Source: Chloroflexota bacterium
Lineage (GTDB): Bacteria; Chloroflexota; Dehalococcoidia; UBA3495
Length of the DNA: 46,463 nt
Direction: 5' to 3'
NCBI GenBank assembly: GCA_022563275.1
Contig: JADFNR010000008.1
Coordinates: forward strand, 1 to 46,463
The notes below the pieces were generated by a model. The model searched no databases, was not told where the DNA came from, and saw only the letters and a list, made by a program, of their open reading frames with translations. Below are positions 8,037 to 15,297 of the stretch, one piece after another. The position numbers and the translations under genes were made by a program. Each line of letters opens with the position of its first letter. Within the stretch, counting starts at the first letter, position 1.

Positions 8037-9653
8037 ATGACCAGCTCGATTGGCAAGGCCGATACGGTGATCAAGAACGCCAACGTCATCACGATCGATA
8101 CTAGCCGTCCCAGGGCCCAGGCCCTGGCCATGACCCACGGAAGGTTCGCTGGGGTTGGCAGCAACGAAGACATGGAAGGCCTGATCGGGCCGGGCACCAA
8201 GGTGCTGGACCTGGGCGGCAAGACGGTGCTGCCGGGGTTCATCGACGCCCACATCCACGTTTTGAGCAGCGGAATCCGCCACGTGATGGCCGCCGACTGC
8301 GACGTGCCGACGCTCAAGCAGGTCCAGGCGGGGCTGAAAGAAAGGGCCGGTAAAACGCCGGCCGGCCAATGGGTGCAGGGATTCAAGTTCGACGACACCA
8401 AGACTGATCGGACCGCGTCAAACGAAGGACGCCACCTCTACCGGGACGACCTGGACGCGGTGACCACCGCCCACCCCATCTTGGTGGCCCACCGGGCGGG
8501 GCACGTTTACTACATGAACACCGCCGCCCTGGAGGCGGCCGGGTTCAACGACGAGACTCCGGACCCGCCGGGGGGAAGGCTGGGCCGGGACCCGGACACG
8601 GGCCGGTTGAACGGCATGATCTTCGAGCGGGCCATCGACCCGGTGCGGTTCGGCCTAATCCCGGTGGAGACCGAAGAGGTGCGACGGGAGGGACTGAGGA
8701 CGATCTGCGGCATGCTGAACCGGGCCGGCCTGACCAGCGTCCACGACGCCAGGGTAACGGCGGAGGAGTTCCAGACCTATCAGGACGGAAAGGCCGCCGG
8801 GGAACTGAGCCTACGGGTGTACGCCTTGATGTGGTATCCCCAGTTTCCGGCCCTCCGGGACGCCGGTATCAAGTCCGGCCTGGGCGACGACCTGCTCCGC
8901 ATCGGAGGCATCAAGATGGTGGCCGACGGCGCCATCGCCACCCGCACGGCCTACCTGTCCCAACCCTACGAGGGCTCCCAATGCGACCACGGGATCCTGG
9001 CCATGGAGCAAGATGAGATAGAGGAACAGGTGATGGCCATGCACCGCGCCGGCTTCCAGGTGTGCATCCACGCCAATGGCGACCTGACCATCGACATGGT
9101 GCTGACGGCCTACGAGAAAGCGCAAAAAGCCCACCCCCGGGTCAACACCCGGCACCGCATCGAACACTGCACATTGGTCAACGAAGACCTGTTGATGAGA
9201 ATGAAAGCGCTGGGCTGTATCGCGACGCCCTTCTGCACCTACGTCTATCATCACGGCGAGAAGATGCGCTACTACGGCGAGCAGAGGCTGGAGTGGATGT
9301 TCGCCCAGCGGTCTTTCATCGATACCGGCGTGGTCTCAACCGGGGCCACCGACTACCCGCCCGGCCCCTTCGAGCCCCTCTTGGGGATCCAAAGTTGCGT
9401 GACCCGCACCGACAGCACGGGCAAAGAATGGGGCGTTAACCAGCGGGTGTCCGTTGAGGAGGCCCTGCGGCTGTATACCCTGAACGGCGCCTATGCGTCA
9501 TTCGAGGAAGACAGCAAGGGGTCCATCGAGACCGGAAAGCTGGCGGACCTGGTGGTCTTGGGCAGCGATCCCAACAAGGTGGACCCGCTGGGGATCAAGG
9601 ACATCGCAGTGGAGCGGACGATAGTCGGCGGGGAGACGGTCTACGGGGGATAG
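8037..9653 (+). CDS. amidohydrolase, YtcJ-like (amidohydrolase family 3)
   Basis: Metal-dependent hydrolase of 538 residues. The metal site starts with GFIDAHIHV (His72 and His74). Later ligands are suggested by CIHANGD, RIEHC and STGATDYPPG. The end shows the usual small beta-sandwich return (GSIETGKLADLVVLG). An in-frame ATG at 7776 would lengthen the protein, but that part is antisense to the FAD dehydrogenase; the ATG at 8037 has GGGAGAG about 7 nt upstream and opens directly into DTVIKNANVITID, the canonical N-terminus. Members hydrolyse amide or ester bonds of diverse small molecules, and the substrate is unknown. Followed by a repeat cluster. Confidence 0.9.
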   Translation: MTSSIGKADTVIKNANVITIDTSRPRAQALAMTHGRFAGVGSNEDMEGLIGPGTKVLDLGGKTVLPGFIDAHIHVLSSGIRHVMAADCDVPTLKQVQAGLKERAGKTPAGQWVQGFKFDDTKTDRTASNEGRHLYRDDLDAVTTAHPILVAHRAGHVYYMNTAALEAAGFNDETPDPPGGRLGRDPDTGRLNGMIFERAIDPVRFGLIPVETEEVRREGLRTICGMLNRAGLTSVHDARVTAEEFQTYQDGKAAGELSLRVYALMWYPQFPALRDAGIKSGLGDDLLRIGGIKMVADGAIATRTAYLSQPYEGSQCDHGILAMEQDEIEEQVMAMHRAGFQVCIHANGDLTIDMVLTAYEKAQKAHPRVNTRHRIEHCTLVNEDLLMRMKALGCIATPFCTYVYHHGEKMRYYGEQRLEWMFAQRSFIDTGVVSTGATDYPPGPFEPLLGIQSCVTRTDSTGKEWGVNQRVSVEEALRLYTLNGAYASFEEDSKGSIETGKLADLVVLGSDPNKVDPLGIKDIAVERTIVGGETVYGG

Positions 9654-9680
9654 GAAACTTACTTACGCTTCCCAATGGTT

Positions 9681-9833
9681 GGTGCGCGATTCCAGCCGTT
9701 CTTCCCGAAGGTGCGCGATTCCGACCGTTCGTCCTGAGCCCCGTCGAAGGGCTTCGGCGCAGTCATGGTTCGACGGAGCTCACCACGAACGGAACCGGGT
9801 GTCTTTGCCGTTCGCCCTGAGCTTGTCGAAGGG
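9681..9833. repeat. REP-like palindromic repeat cluster
   Basis: The gap between the amidohydrolase and the nitrilase-like gene holds related short units. A direct repeat built on GGTGCGCGATTCC occurs at 9681 and 9710. An inverted repeat follows: CCGTTCGTCCTGAGC at 9725 leading to GTCGAA, mirrored by TTCGACGGAGCTCACC and then ACGAACGG ending at 9792. A further copy, CCGTTCGCCCTGAGCTTG followed by TCGAAGGG, lies at 9809-9833. The core (GTTCGxCCTGAGC then TTGTCGAAGGG) resembles an intergenic repeat I remember from many bacterial genomes. No RAYT transposase is visible here. Confidence 0.75.
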
Positions 9834-9868
9834 TCCTGCCTCGGGTAACGGGGATTTTGAAATAACTA

Positions 9869-10642
9869 TTAGAGGTAAACCCGCTCGAAGTCGTCTGAAA
9901 GCACGGACATGTTGTCCAGGTCCCAATCGAAGGACAGCACCACCGACCGGTCGGATGTGGCCTCCAGGACCCGCTTCCCGTCCTGGGTGACCACGCTTTC
10001 GGCCAGGCGGTAATCAAGCTCTCCGTCCTCGCTGCCAGAGCGGTTGCAGACCATCACCGGCAAGCCGGTGTCGGCCGACCGGGCTTCCCACTCTCCGTCG
10101 GGTCCGCAGTGGCCGGGGCCCCAGGACACTGGGGAGACCAGCAACTGGGCGCCCTTGTCCTTGAACACCTGGGCGATCTCGTTCTTGTAGCCGTCGGCGC
10201 AGATCAATATGCCGGTCTTGATGCCGTCGCATTCGATAGGTTCGATCTTCCACCCGCCGGTCGACCATGATTCCGCCCCGCCCAGGGCTTTAACCTTGCG
10301 GTGCTTGCCGATGATCTCCCCGTTCCGGCCGATTACGAAAACGGTGTTGTACATCTTACCGGTGGCCGGGTCCCGCTCCGGGTGGGAAAGGAAAACCGTC
10401 AGACCATGCTCCTTGACGAGACCGCAGAACTTGTTCATCCAGGGGTCGGGCTGGGGGAGGATCCAGTCGGTGCCGATGGTCTTCATGAACAGGTAACCGG
10501 GGATGCACAGTTCGGGTGTTATCACCCAATCCGCGCCCTGTTGGGCGGCGACCTCGACGCCCCGCTCCACCAGTTCGCGGTTGTGGTCGATCTCGCTGGT
10601 GACAGGGGCCAGATGCAGGAACGAAACCCGAAGCGTTTTCAT
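9869..10642 (-). CDS. carbon-nitrogen hydrolase (nitrilase superfamily)
   Basis: Hydrolyses nonpeptide C-N bonds (amides, nitriles or carbamoyl groups). The Glu-Lys-Cys triad is visible: Glu44 in ITPELCIPGY, Lys116 in GKHRKVKAL, and Cys148 in GILICADGYKNE. At 257 residues it has a typical single-domain amidase length, with no second domain. The order E, K, C and the strand pattern around them are intact, so it should be active. The substrate is not predictable; GGAESWSTGG between Lys and Cys is distinctive but I cannot tie it to a subfamily. It is convergent with the amidohydrolase across the repeat cluster. Confidence 0.9.
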   Translation of the reverse strand: MKTLRVSFLHLAPVTSEIDHNRELVERGVEVAAQQGADWVITPELCIPGYLFMKTIGTDWILPQPDPWMNKFCGLVKEHGLTVFLSHPERDPATGKMYNTVFVIGRNGEIIGKHRKVKALGGAESWSTGGWKIEPIECDGIKTGILICADGYKNEIAQVFKDKGAQLLVSPVSWGPGHCGPDGEWEARSADTGLPVMVCNRSGSEDGELDYRLAESVVTQDGKRVLEATSDRSVVLSFDWDLDNMSVLSDDFERVYL

Positions 10643-10763
10643 CTTCGGGGGATTATAGCATCCGGCGTGGGCAGAGCCTTTCGGCCTTGACGGCCAGACG
10701 CCGTGACATCAGAATAAACTGTGACGCCATGAGAACATTCTGGTGTCCGTTCCCTCTTTTTGA

Positions 10764-10837
10764 AGCCCCGTAGTGTAGCGGTAACACGCCAGCCTTTGAA
10801 GCTGAAATCTCTGGTTCGAACCCAGGCGGGGCTGCCA
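10764..10837 (+). tRNA. tRNA-Gln (anticodon TTG)
   Basis: The cloverleaf can be folded by eye. Acceptor arm AGCCCCG pairs fully with CGGGGCT (10827-10833). The D arm is GTG/CAC. The anticodon stem is CCAGC/GCTGA with one C-A mismatch around loop CTTTGAA, giving TTG at 10796-10798. The T arm is TCTGG-TTCGAAC-CCAGG. The 3' CCA is encoded (10835-10837). The rest of the 384-nt gap around it (10643-11026) holds only the inverted repeat at 10897 and no credible ORF. Confidence 0.95.
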
Positions 10838-10896
10838 ATGTTTCCATTTGTTTCGTTTTCCACAAGGTCGCTTGCAACCTGTGAGACCTCGACGCT

Positions 10897-10916
10897 ATGT
10901 ATCGTTTATGATACAT
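10897..10916. promoter_or_regulatory. inverted repeat upstream of the DUF2442/Xre gene, candidate operator
   Basis: ATGTATC-gtttat-GATACAT is a perfect 7-bp inverted repeat with a 6-bp spacer, 110 nt upstream of the Xre-family start, in a locally AT-rich stretch. Xre regulators usually bind such dyads and repress their own operon. That this one binds here is inference. Confidence 0.45.
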
Positions 10917-11026
10917 TTAAAGATATGGGATCGGTCTGTCCCGGAATTTCTACGCAGTGGAGCAAATGATTCCGACCGTCCCCAGAGAGGACTTCGGACT
11001 AGATTCTCCACAAGCAGAGCGGGAAT

Positions 11027-11635
11027 ATGAGCGCAGAGCTTGTCAAAAACGCAGATCGTATGATGACCTCCGCGGAACTACAAGTGGATGGAATCGAGGT
11101 TATCTTCGCTGACGGCCGCAGGGGATTGGTTCCCTTTGCGGAGATTCCAGGTGTCGATGTAAGCGAGAGGCTGGCAAAAATAGAGCTACCGAACCCTTAT
11201 GAGGTCGTCCTGCACACCAAGTCCGGAGCAACGGTCGACCTATCGTGGGACTTCGTTCGCCATTATTGCAACTCCTCCTACCAGCCAAGAATTGAGGCGG
11301 CCGCTCTGGTGGGCAGAAAGGTCGTCGGCGCCACAATCCGGCGGTTGAGGGAGTCCATCGGCCTCACCCAGCAAGCCCTGGCCCAAGCGGCTGGGGTCGG
11401 GCGAGTTACGTTGGTGCGGATCGAGAACGGAGAACAATCGCCAAGGTATGACACACTGGTGTCCCTGGCTCAGGGCTTAGGCCGGCCCGTTCAGCTCTTA
11501 CTGGTTAGTGAACAAGATGCTTGGGAAAACGCAATCGCAGCCTCAGGCGCGTTTAGGACGGATGGGGCTGATTTTAAGCCGGTTCAGATTCGCGGGGCAT
11601 ATCTTTCGGAAACCGTGCTCCGCGACAGACTTTAA
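11027..11635 (+). CDS. DUF2442-like/Xre helix-turn-helix protein, probable antitoxin
   Basis: The 202-residue protein has two parts. Residues about 14-81 look like DUF2442 (the stretches EVIFADGRRGLVPFAEIPG and VDLSWDFVRHYC). Residues about 101-160 are an Xre/HTH_3 domain (GATIRRLRESIGLTQQALAQ then AAGVGRVTLVRIENGEQSPR). A tail of about 40 residues follows. The stop is 2 nt before a PIN-domain gene, the usual antitoxin-then-toxin layout, so it probably binds the PIN protein and represses the operon. An inverted repeat upstream may be its operator. The ATG at 11027 lacks a strong ribosome site. The domain call is good; the antitoxin role is inferred from context. Confidence 0.8.
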   Translation: MSAELVKNADRMMTSAELQVDGIEVIFADGRRGLVPFAEIPGVDVSERLAKIELPNPYEVVLHTKSGATVDLSWDFVRHYCNSSYQPRIEAAALVGRKVVGATIRRLRESIGLTQQALAQAAGVGRVTLVRIENGEQSPRYDTLVSLAQGLGRPVQLLLVSEQDAWENAIAASGAFRTDGADFKPVQIRGAYLSETVLRDRL

Positions 11636-11637
11636 AA

Positions 11638-12087
11638 TTGGCGCTGTATTTTCTTGAAACCAGCGCCCTGGTAAAACTCTACGTTCAAGAAGAGGGTACG
11701 GAGCGGCTCCTCCAAATCGCTTTGCCCTCTGCCGGAAACCAGTTGGCAATTTTGTCCATCGCTCAAGTCGAATTCCATTCGGCCGTTCGGCGACGGACAC
11801 GCGATGGCGACATTGACGAAGCGGTAGCGGCACAGGTTCTTGGAAGTTTCGACGCTGATGCAGTATCGAGATTCATAACGCAAGCTGCGGACGAAGTGGT
11901 GATCGATTTGGCCTGCGGGCTCTTGGCCAATTACCCCTTGCGTGCCTATGATGCGATTCAGCTTGCCGGATGTCTTGCCTTACGCTCCATAGCTCCTGAA
12001 CCACCGGTTTTTTCTTGTGCCGACCACAGGCTCCTGGAGGCCGCTGAAAACGAAGGCCTAACTTGCATGGACCCAGCATCTCGATAA
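11638..12087 (+). CDS. PIN-domain protein, VapC-like toxin
   Basis: A 149-residue PIN domain, a Mg-dependent RNase fold. Acidic residues are visible at Glu45 (AQVEF), Asp105 (RAYDAIQLA) and Asp129 (SCADHRLL). The first position, normally Asp in LDTSALVK, is Glu7 here (FLETSALVK), a conservative change that could weaken metal binding. The start is read as TTG at 11638, 2 nt after the upstream stop, because YFLETSA is the natural N-terminus. Family members cleave tRNA or other RNA and are neutralised by the adjacent antitoxin. Whether this one is active is open. Confidence 0.82.
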   Translation: MALYFLETSALVKLYVQEEGTERLLQIALPSAGNQLAILSIAQVEFHSAVRRRTRDGDIDEAVAAQVLGSFDADAVSRFITQAADEVVIDLACGLLANYPLRAYDAIQLAGCLALRSIAPEPPVFSCADHRLLEAAENEGLTCMDPASR

Positions 12088-12118
12088 TCAAGTACTTGGC
12101 CTCAGGGAATACTCCGAA

Positions 12119-12157
12119 CCCCACGCCCACGTCCCTCCCTCCCCCAACAACCCACCC
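12119..12157 (-). other. putative G-quadruplex tract (minus strand)
   Basis: On the minus strand this C-rich stretch reads as G-tracts: GGGTGGG, TTGTT, GGGGGAGGGAGGG, then ACGTGGGCGTGGGG. Loops of 1, 5, 1 and 1 nt between runs of at least three G fit a stable quadruplex. It ends 10 nt upstream of the -35 box of the nucleotidyltransferase gene. Confidence 0.5.
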
Positions 12158-12167
12158 ACACGTCACA

Positions 12168-12197
12168 TTGACCCTGCAGCCACGGCGCGAGTATATT
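12168..12197 (+). promoter_or_regulatory. putative sigma-70-type promoter for the nucleotidyltransferase
   Basis: TTGACC (12168-12173) and TATATT (12192-12197) are separated by 18 nt, about 59 nt upstream of the GTG start of the nucleotidyltransferase gene. Confidence 0.5.
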
Positions 12198-12255
12198 ACC
12201 GGCAATACGGCGGTCCGGGATTACAGGGTCCGCCGAATGCGAGGTTTATCGCAGC

Positions 12256-12957
12256 GTGTATGCCTTGATCCTGGCCGGCGGGAAGGGTGAAAGACTCCGA
12301 CCGCTGACCGATACCCTGCCCAAACCCATGGTTCAGGTCCGCGGCAAGCCCATCCTGGAACACCAGGTGGCCTGGCTGAAGTCCGGCGGCGTGACCGACG
12401 TGGTGTTTCTGGCCGGTTACCGCTGGGAGGCCATCAAAGACCATTTCGGCGACGGCAAGGCTTTCGGCGTCAACGCCCATTACAGCGTGGAAGATTCACC
12501 CCTGGGCCGGGGCGGGGCCATCAAGGCGGGGTTCCCCAAGGTCCCAGGAAACGAAGAAACGGTGGCCGTGCTGAACGGAGACATCATCACCGCCGAAACA
12601 TTGGATAACCTGTCGGCTTATCATCGGGAACGAAGATCGGCAAACCCATCGCACCTGGCCACCATCATGGTGGTGCCCATGGTCAGCCCCTACGGACTGG
12701 TTGACATGGACGAGTCGGGCACCGTGACCGGGTTCCGGGAGAAAGTGGAGATGGAGCACTGGATCAATGCCGGCATCTACCTCTTTGAGCGTTCCATCGC
12801 CGCTGAGTTGCCCGACCTTGGGGACCACGAGACCGAGACCTTTCCCAGGCTGGCCAAGGCCGGACGGCTGGCGGCCATGAGGTCACGCAGGTTCTGGCGC
12901 AGTGTGGACTCTTTCAAAGACCTGAGGGAAGCCGAAGAACACGTTGGGAGTTGGTGA
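12256..12957 (+). CDS. sugar-1-phosphate nucleotidyltransferase
   Basis: Transfers a nucleotidyl group from an NTP to a sugar phosphate, giving an NDP-sugar. The N-terminal signature is LILAGGKGERLRPLTDTLPKP, shortened here to the AGGKGERLRPLT core, with the activating Lys in LPKPM. SPLGRGGAIKAG and LNGDIIT (sugar and metal binding) follow, then EKVEMEHWINAGIYLFE. At 233 residues it lacks the C-terminal hexapeptide-repeat domain of larger GlmU or ManC-like enzymes, so it belongs to the short HddC/RmlA-like group. The start is GTG at 12256. The MoxR gene begins about 80 nt downstream. Which sugar is used is not evident. Confidence 0.88.
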   Translation: MYALILAGGKGERLRPLTDTLPKPMVQVRGKPILEHQVAWLKSGGVTDVVFLAGYRWEAIKDHFGDGKAFGVNAHYSVEDSPLGRGGAIKAGFPKVPGNEETVAVLNGDIITAETLDNLSAYHRERRSANPSHLATIMVVPMVSPYGLVDMDESGTVTGFREKVEMEHWINAGIYLFERSIAAELPDLGDHETETFPRLAKAGRLAAMRSRRFWRSVDSFKDLREAEEHVGSW

Positions 12958-13036
12958 ACCAGGGGTTATACTATCTAATCGCCTAGATGCCGTTGAACCG
13001 GCGGCGGCAGATATCCATATAGGCGTTGTGAGCATC

Positions 13037-14017
13037 ATGACCCAGAGCGAAGCGCCAAAGGCGGAAACGCCCGCAAATATCTCGGGCGTCGTCGCCCAGG
13101 CGGCGGCCAAGATCAAAGCCAACATCGAGCGGGTGTTGGTGGGCAAAGGCGATGTCATCGACCTGACGCTGGCCGCAGTGCTGAGCGGCGGGCATATCCT
13201 GGTGGAAGACGTGCCTGGCATCGGCAAGACCACTTTGGCGCGCTGCCTGGCCGAGTCGCTCCAATGTTCTTTCAAGCGCATCCAATGCACCCCGGACCTG
13301 ATGCCCTCTGACATCACCGGGGTCCATTTCTACAACCAGAAGACCGGCGAGTTCGAGTTCCGGCCGGGGCCCATCCTGGCCCAGGTGGTGTTGGCCGACG
13401 AGATAAACCGGGCGACTCCCAGGACCCAATCGGCGATGCTGGAAGCCATGGCTGAAGGGCAAATAACGGTCGATGATCTGACGATCCCCCTGCCCGCGCC
13501 GTTCCTGCTCATCGCTACCCAGAACCCCATAGAACTGGAAGGCACCTTTCCCCTCCCCGAAGCCCAATTAGACCGGTTCTTGATCCGTATACGCATGGGT
13601 TACCCCAACGAGGTCCAGGAGGGGGAGATGTTGGCCCGGTTCAACGGCTCAAATCCCCTGGCCGACCTCCAGCCGGTGGCCGACGGTCCAGAAATCTTGG
13701 AGTTGCAGCGCCTGGTGCAGCAGGTGTACGTGGACCCAGTATTGAGAAACTACATTGTGCAGTTGGTGCAGGCGACCCGTCAGCACCCCGACGTGGAATT
13801 AGGCGCCAGCCCGCGGGCGACTATGGGACTCTACCGCTGCTCCCAGGCTGTGGCCGCCATCCAGGGCCGGGACTATGTGGGTCCTGACGACGTTAAGCTA
13901 TTGGCTCCCTACACCCTGCCCCACCGCATGATCGTAAAGTCTCAAGCCCGGCTGCGCGAGCGGTCCGCCGAAGACGTGATATCCGACGTTCTCTCCGCGG
14001 TGGAGGTCCCGGTTTAA
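13037..14017 (+). CDS. MoxR-family AAA+ ATPase
   Basis: AAA+ ATPase of the MoxR clade, thought to act as a chaperone or activator for partner proteins often carrying VWA or DUF58 domains. Walker A is in VEDVPGIGKTTLA, Walker B in VVLADEINRA, followed by TQSAMLEAMAEGQ, sensor 1 in LLIATQNPIE, and the lid region DYVGPDDVKLLAPYTLPHR. The ATG at 13037 gives about 326 residues, the usual size; a GTG at 13028 is an alternative. It is followed 56 nt later by DUF58 and then a membrane protein, the classic MoxR operon. Confidence 0.93.
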   Translation: MTQSEAPKAETPANISGVVAQAAAKIKANIERVLVGKGDVIDLTLAAVLSGGHILVEDVPGIGKTTLARCLAESLQCSFKRIQCTPDLMPSDITGVHFYNQKTGEFEFRPGPILAQVVLADEINRATPRTQSAMLEAMAEGQITVDDLTIPLPAPFLLIATQNPIELEGTFPLPEAQLDRFLIRIRMGYPNEVQEGEMLARFNGSNPLADLQPVADGPEILELQRLVQQVYVDPVLRNYIVQLVQATRQHPDVELGASPRATMGLYRCSQAVAAIQGRDYVGPDDVKLLAPYTLPHRMIVKSQARLRERSAEDVISDVLSAVEVPV

Positions 14018-14073
14018 CCCCGGCCTGAAAATCGGACTAAAAACCGGACTGAGAAACCGGCCGGGGGACCGCC

Positions 14074-15297
14074 ATGCTTAACGATTTCTGGGTTTTCGTC
14101 AGCGGCGTCATGATATTCATCGGCCTTCTGGCCAGTGAAGGGTTGCTGTTGGTGGTGGGCTCGCTGGTGTTCGTGCTGGCGATAGCGGCCCGCATCTGGG
14201 AACGTTTCGCCTTCCATTCTGTTAGTCATTCACGCACCATCAGCCGGCAACGGGCCTTCATCGGCGACACCGTGGATTACTCAATCTCCCTGGACAATGA
14301 CAAAGTGCTGCCGCTCATCTGGGTCGATATCCAAGATACCTTCCCGGAAGGGTTGGAACTAACTGGGGCGACCATGCGTGGCACCGGGTTTGAGGAGAAC
14401 CGGCAGCACACCATCACCACGTCCCTGCTCCCGTACCAGAAAGCCACTTGGAAATATTCCCTGATTTGCTCGCAGCGCGGTTATCACCGTATCGGCCCGG
14501 TGCGTTTGCGGACCGGTGACATATTTGGGTTCAGCTCCGCCGAGACGCGCTACAACCATTTCGACCATATCTTGGTATTTCCCAAGGTTGTAGACCTGGA
14601 AGGACTGTTGTTCCCTCCGGAACATCCCTCTGGAGAGATCCGCGGTTCAAGGCCGGTTTACTTCGACACCAGCCGGGTGATGGGACAGCGGGACTACCAG
14701 GCCAGAGACCCGATGAAGCACATCGATTGGAAGGCGACCGCCCGCGCCCGAAGGCTGCAGACCAAGGTCTTTGAGCCGGTGGTGTCGCTGAACATATTGA
14801 TCGTGATGAACGGCTCGACCAGGGAACACTCGTGGCAGGGCAGCAACCGGCGTCTCTTCGAGCGGACCGTCACCGTGGCGGCGTCGGCGGCGTGCCTGGC
14901 GGACCAACGGGGTTACACCTACGGCGTGGTCAGTAATGCGGTGGCCAGCTACACCGGAAAATGGATCAATGTTCCCATGGGAGCTTCATCCAAGCAACTT
15001 TCCATGGTCCTTGAGGCCCTGGCCATGGCGGCGCCTTATGTAGTCGCCCCTCTGGCGGAGGTGGTGAACGCGGGAAGGGACTCCCTTCCGGCGGGTACAA
15101 CGGTAATACTGGTCACACCGTCCCTCAGTGACTCCCTGCTCGAAGATATAGCCGGCATTCGGAGCCATGGTTGCCCGGTTCTGGTCTTGTACACCGGGGA
15201 CGGACTTCCGGACCGGGAATTAGGTGAAATTAAGGTGATCCCTATGTCCAGCATCTTGGACCCTCTGGAGGTACATGAGCCGGTCATGGCGGATTAA
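14074..15297 (+). CDS. DUF58-domain protein
   Basis: 407 residues with two hydrophobic segments at the N-terminus (about 5-40), an extracellular-type beta region, then the DUF58 core with the diagnostic stretch SRVMGQRDYQARDPMKHIDW followed by KATARARRL. A VWA-like region follows (LNILIVMNGSTREHS). Such proteins are typical MoxR partners and are often linked to cell-envelope functions. It overlaps the next gene by 23 nt, which points to translational coupling. The biochemical function is not established for the family. Confidence 0.9.
   Translation: MLNDFWVFVSGVMIFIGLLASEGLLLVVGSLVFVLAIAARIWERFAFHSVSHSRTISRQRAFIGDTVDYSISLDNDKVLPLIWVDIQDTFPEGLELTGATMRGTGFEENRQHTITTSLLPYQKATWKYSLICSQRGYHRIGPVRLRTGDIFGFSSAETRYNHFDHILVFPKVVDLEGLLFPPEHPSGEIRGSRPVYFDTSRVMGQRDYQARDPMKHIDWKATARARRLQTKVFEPVVSLNILIVMNGSTREHSWQGSNRRLFERTVTVAASAACLADQRGYTYGVVSNAVASYTGKWINVPMGASSKQLSMVLEALAMAAPYVVAPLAEVVNAGRDSLPAGTTVILVTPSLSDSLLEDIAGIRSHGCPVLVLYTGDGLPDRELGEIKVIPMSSILDPLEVHEPVMAD

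Noticed and set aside
9679..9990. ORFs in the repeat cluster
   Set aside because: They are translations of palindromic repeats and antisense to the nitrilase-like gene.
10653..10916. ORFs overlapping tRNA-Gln
   Set aside because: They run through a well-folded tRNA gene and lack ribosome sites.
12063..12290. 75-residue ORF across the C-rich tract
   Set aside because: Low-complexity translation; the region is explained by the G-quadruplex tract and a promoter.
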